Shown here: positions 22,293-23,662 of the stretch, piece by piece
Position numbering within the stretch: position 1 is the stretch's first letter
How the letters are laid out: every line of letters starts with the position of its first letter
NCBI GenBank assembly: GCA_964477085.1
Contig: CAYZDF010000040.1
Location: 1-23,662, forward strand
Reading direction: 5' to 3'
Length of the DNA stretch: 23,662 nucleotides
From: Dichloromethanomonas sp964477085
GTDB taxonomy: Bacteria; Bacillota; Desulfitobacteriia; Desulfitobacteriales; Syntrophobotulaceae
Translations under genes and position numbers: made by a program
The notes under the pieces: model-generated
The model's database searches: none
What the model was told of the DNA's origin: nothing
What the model saw: only the letters and a program-made list of their open reading frames with translations

Positions 22293-22660
22293 AGGTCTTC
22301 TTTGCTCCTTTCGAGCCAATCTGCAAGATTGCGTTTTGCTTGCTCAATTTCACGGGGAGGAGTCTTTTGCGTCTTCTTAATAAAATGGTGTAGCATCATA
22401 AATATATTGTCCTTCCAATAGAAGAAAAAAAACCTGTCATTCGTTGGCCGGAGTTCCCATATATCATCCTCAATATGCTTAACATAAGGTTCACCAGCGC
22501 GGGTTCCATATTCAGTCAATACATCAAAATACTCAATGATTTTCTTATAGCGTACTCGGTCATTCTTACTGGTCACAGACTTACTTTGCAAGTCTTTTAA
22601 ATAATCAATGATAGGTTGTTTGCCATATTGGTTAGAATAAAAATCAATGTTGTACTTCAC
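22289..22660 (-). CDS. HigB/RelE-superfamily toxin (phage Gp49-like)
   Basis: A 123-residue protein starting MKYNIDFYSNQYGKQPIIDYLKDL, with the Gp49-like layout: a short N-terminal strand, a helical region (RYKKIIEYFDVLTEYG), YVKHIEDDIWELRPTNDRFFFFYWKDNIFMMLHHFIKKTQKTPPREIEQAKRNLADWL. The ELRP...R.FF and H.F.KK.QKTP.REI.. motifs are diagnostic of this ribosome-dependent mRNA endonuclease family. GTG at 22660 is preferred (GGAAAGG upstream). An earlier GTG at 22678 would add six residues. It appears intact, unlike the truncated toxin at 4914. Confidence 0.9.
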   Translation of the reverse strand: MKYNIDFYSNQYGKQPIIDYLKDLQSKSVTSKNDRVRYKKIIEYFDVLTEYGTRAGEPYVKHIEDDIWELRPTNDRFFFFYWKDNIFMMLHHFIKKTQKTPPREIEQAKRNLADWLERSKEDL

Positions 22661-22712
22661 TATTAACCTTTCCTCCACCCTCTATTATTATAACTCCAAA
22701 GTTATAAAATAG

Positions 22713-22937
22713 TTACTCTTTTTCGCTCTCATCGGGCGAATTTTTTATTTCCAAAATATCTTCAATACGACAATTGAGCTTTAGGCATATTCTTTCAAGA
22801 ACGGTTAATGCCACGGGTTCATTCTTGCTGAGTTTTGCTAATGTGCTATTGCTCATGCCTATCATATCCCGTAATTCCAGCTTCTTAATATTCTTATCAA
22901 TTAGTAGCTTCCAGAGCCTGTTATATGAAAGTGCCAT
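22713..22937 (-). CDS. Small XRE/Cro-type HTH regulator
   Basis: A 74-residue single-domain regulator, MALSYNRLWKLLIDKNIKKLELRDMIGMSNSTLAKLSKNEPVALTVLERICLKLNCRIEDILEI. The HTH covers nearly the whole protein, a form often found beside restriction or mobile-element modules. ATG at 22937 follows AGGGGG. Its gene is divergent from the 23102 gene, and the palindrome at 22951-22970 overlaps its promoter region, suggesting autoregulation. Confidence 0.9.
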   Translation of the reverse strand: MALSYNRLWKLLIDKNIKKLELRDMIGMSNSTLAKLSKNEPVALTVLERICLKLNCRIEDILEIKNSPDESEKE

Positions 22938-22950
22938 AAATTCACCCCCT

Positions 22951-22970
22951 AATCATAATAATATATGATT
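22951..22970. promoter_or_regulatory. Operator palindrome of the small XRE regulator
   Basis: AATCATA-ATAATA-TATGATT: 7-bp arms with a 6-bp spacer, 13 bp upstream of the XRE start codon. Confidence 0.6.
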
Positions 22971-23014
22971 TCTATAATGTCAAAATAAAATTACAATATC
23001 ACAGAATATTTTCA

Positions 23015-23043
23015 TTGACAACGACCTTTGCCGGCAGTATTAT
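23015..23043 (+). promoter_or_regulatory. Strong sigma-70-type promoter of the 23102 gene
   Basis: TTGACA (23015-23020), 17-bp spacer, TATTAT (23038-23043). The start codon is 59 bp downstream. Confidence 0.8.
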
Positions 23044-23101
23044 ATTACATGAATGCAGAATAATATTACACTTAAGTAGAATTCAAAGGGAGGACGCTAC
23101 A

Positions 23102-23662
23102 ATGATGCTTCAGGAGTTTGAAAGTCGTACGGGTTTCTACCCTAGCCAAGTCCTTTACAGCCACATTGAAGCGGCTTACATGGAAAGCAATCTTGATAAA
23201 GACGCTTTCTGCAAGGCCTACAAGCAGAACGAAAACGGTATGGCCGAGGTCATCGCACAGAAAGCCAGCATCACAAAAATTCTTGCAGCTGATAAGTCTG
23301 AAAAGGAAAACGCCAAGAAGATCTCCGGACTTGAGAAAAATGTAGAACGGCTCAAAGCGCAGCTCGAAAAAGAGCAGGAGTGGAAAATATACGAAAGCGA
23401 CCACAACGTCAAGCAGTCTGAGTATGAGAGACTGGCAAGTAGCGTTCCGAACGGTGCGCACTACATGACGGACGAAGAAGCCAAGGACTGGATTTGCAGC
23501 GAGTTCGATTTCGACCGTGACAAAATCACCATCATCCACGACACCGAGGGCGAGCCGATTGCACACACCGCCATCTCCGACGTGCCGCGCCTGTCAGTCC
23601 GCGAGCTGGAAAGGGCGCTCAACGGCGCCGGCGGCGCGGTGGTCGGTGCGCTGGGCTACACC
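23102..23662 (+). CDS. Hypothetical protein of conjugative-element type, 5' part (cut by window end)
   Basis: Open from ATG at 23102 (GGGAGG 8 bp upstream) to the window end, 187 codons so far. It starts MMLQEFESRTGFYPSQVLYSHIEAAYMESNLDKDAFCKAYKQNENGMAE, a form I recall from accessory proteins of Firmicute integrative conjugative elements, of unknown function. A coiled coil spans about residues 60-90 (KSEKENAKKISGLEKNVERLKAQLEKEQEW). Codon use becomes GC-rich toward the end (GGCGCCGGCGGCGCG), unlike the AT-rich neighbours, which suggests a different origin. The minus-strand open frame across it is a shadow. Confidence 0.78.
   Translation, partial: MMLQEFESRTGFYPSQVLYSHIEAAYMESNLDKDAFCKAYKQNENGMAEVIAQKASITKILAADKSEKENAKKISGLEKNVERLKAQLEKEQEWKIYESDHNVKQSEYERLASSVPNGAHYMTDEEAKDWICSEFDFDRDKITIIHDTEGEPIAHTAISDVPRLSVRELERALNGAGGAVVGALGYT

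Noticed and set aside
23072..23566. Minus-strand 164-codon frame opposite the 23102 gene
   Set aside because: It is a shadow of a plus-strand gene that has a strong promoter, ribosome site and recognisable N-terminus.
1..23662. CRISPR array, tRNA or rRNA genes
   Set aside because: No regularly spaced repeats with unique spacers and no tRNA or rRNA signature sequences were noticed on either strand.

Overview
The window looks like an accretion zone of mobile DNA in a low-to-moderate GC Firmicute, most likely a Clostridia member. The reasons are strong AGGAGG ribosome sites, group II introns, a c-di-GMP-I riboswitch, MobV/TnpV mobilisation genes and a guaA-like integration signature. No core housekeeping gene is present, so the genus cannot be fixed.

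Region 1 (1-7.3 kb) is a stack of decayed islands. A KilA-N gene truncated by what looks like an IS200/IS605-type end (172-459) is followed by a nested pair of group II introns (635-4545). The inner intron (1269-3133) sits inside the YADD motif of the outer intron's reverse transcriptase, and removing it restores the frame. Next come a RelB/RelE-like toxin-antitoxin pair with a truncated toxin and a second, intact KilA-N gene. Three att-like modules (4856-4985, 5651-5782, 7179-7308) share one geometry: a guaA-3'-end-like core, a 16-bp palindrome 26 bp further on, and a paired arm-type repeat about 82-84 bp after that. The segment 4551-4985 is duplicated at 6878-7308.

Region 2 (7.3-15.6 kb) holds a c-di-GMP-I riboswitch with its terminator on the minus strand whose target gene is gone. 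It also holds a dead IS4-family element (8150-9806) and a plus-strand locus: an ECF-type sigma factor, a membrane anti-sigma-like DUF4367 protein, a small secreted protein, a secreted permuted papain-fold hydrolase, a lipoprotein and a membrane-anchored C39-like protease. A motif ATGTGATTTT-N9-ATGTAAT occurs three times: before the anti-sigma gene, upstream of the hydrolase, and on the minus strand upstream of the riboswitch. I infer a small cell-surface regulon, possibly driven by the sigma factor and linked to c-di-GMP.

Region 3 (15.6-21.5 kb) is an integrative mobilizable element on the minus strand: excisionase-like HTH, tyrosine integrase (broken by an in-frame stop), MobC-like protein, AAA/RepA-like ATPase, MobV relaxase and TnpV. 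A divergent XRE repressor and a multi-operator control region lie at one end, and iteron-like repeats lie between the ATPase and relaxase genes. Decayed fragments of a conjugation-type peptidase and a second relaxase lie beyond TnpV. A fourth guaA-like core lies at 21.45 kb.

Region 4 (21.6-23.66 kb) has a minus-strand HigB-HigA-HicB-like operon, a small XRE regulator with a palindromic operator, and the start of a divergent gene of a type common in conjugative elements, cut by the window edge.
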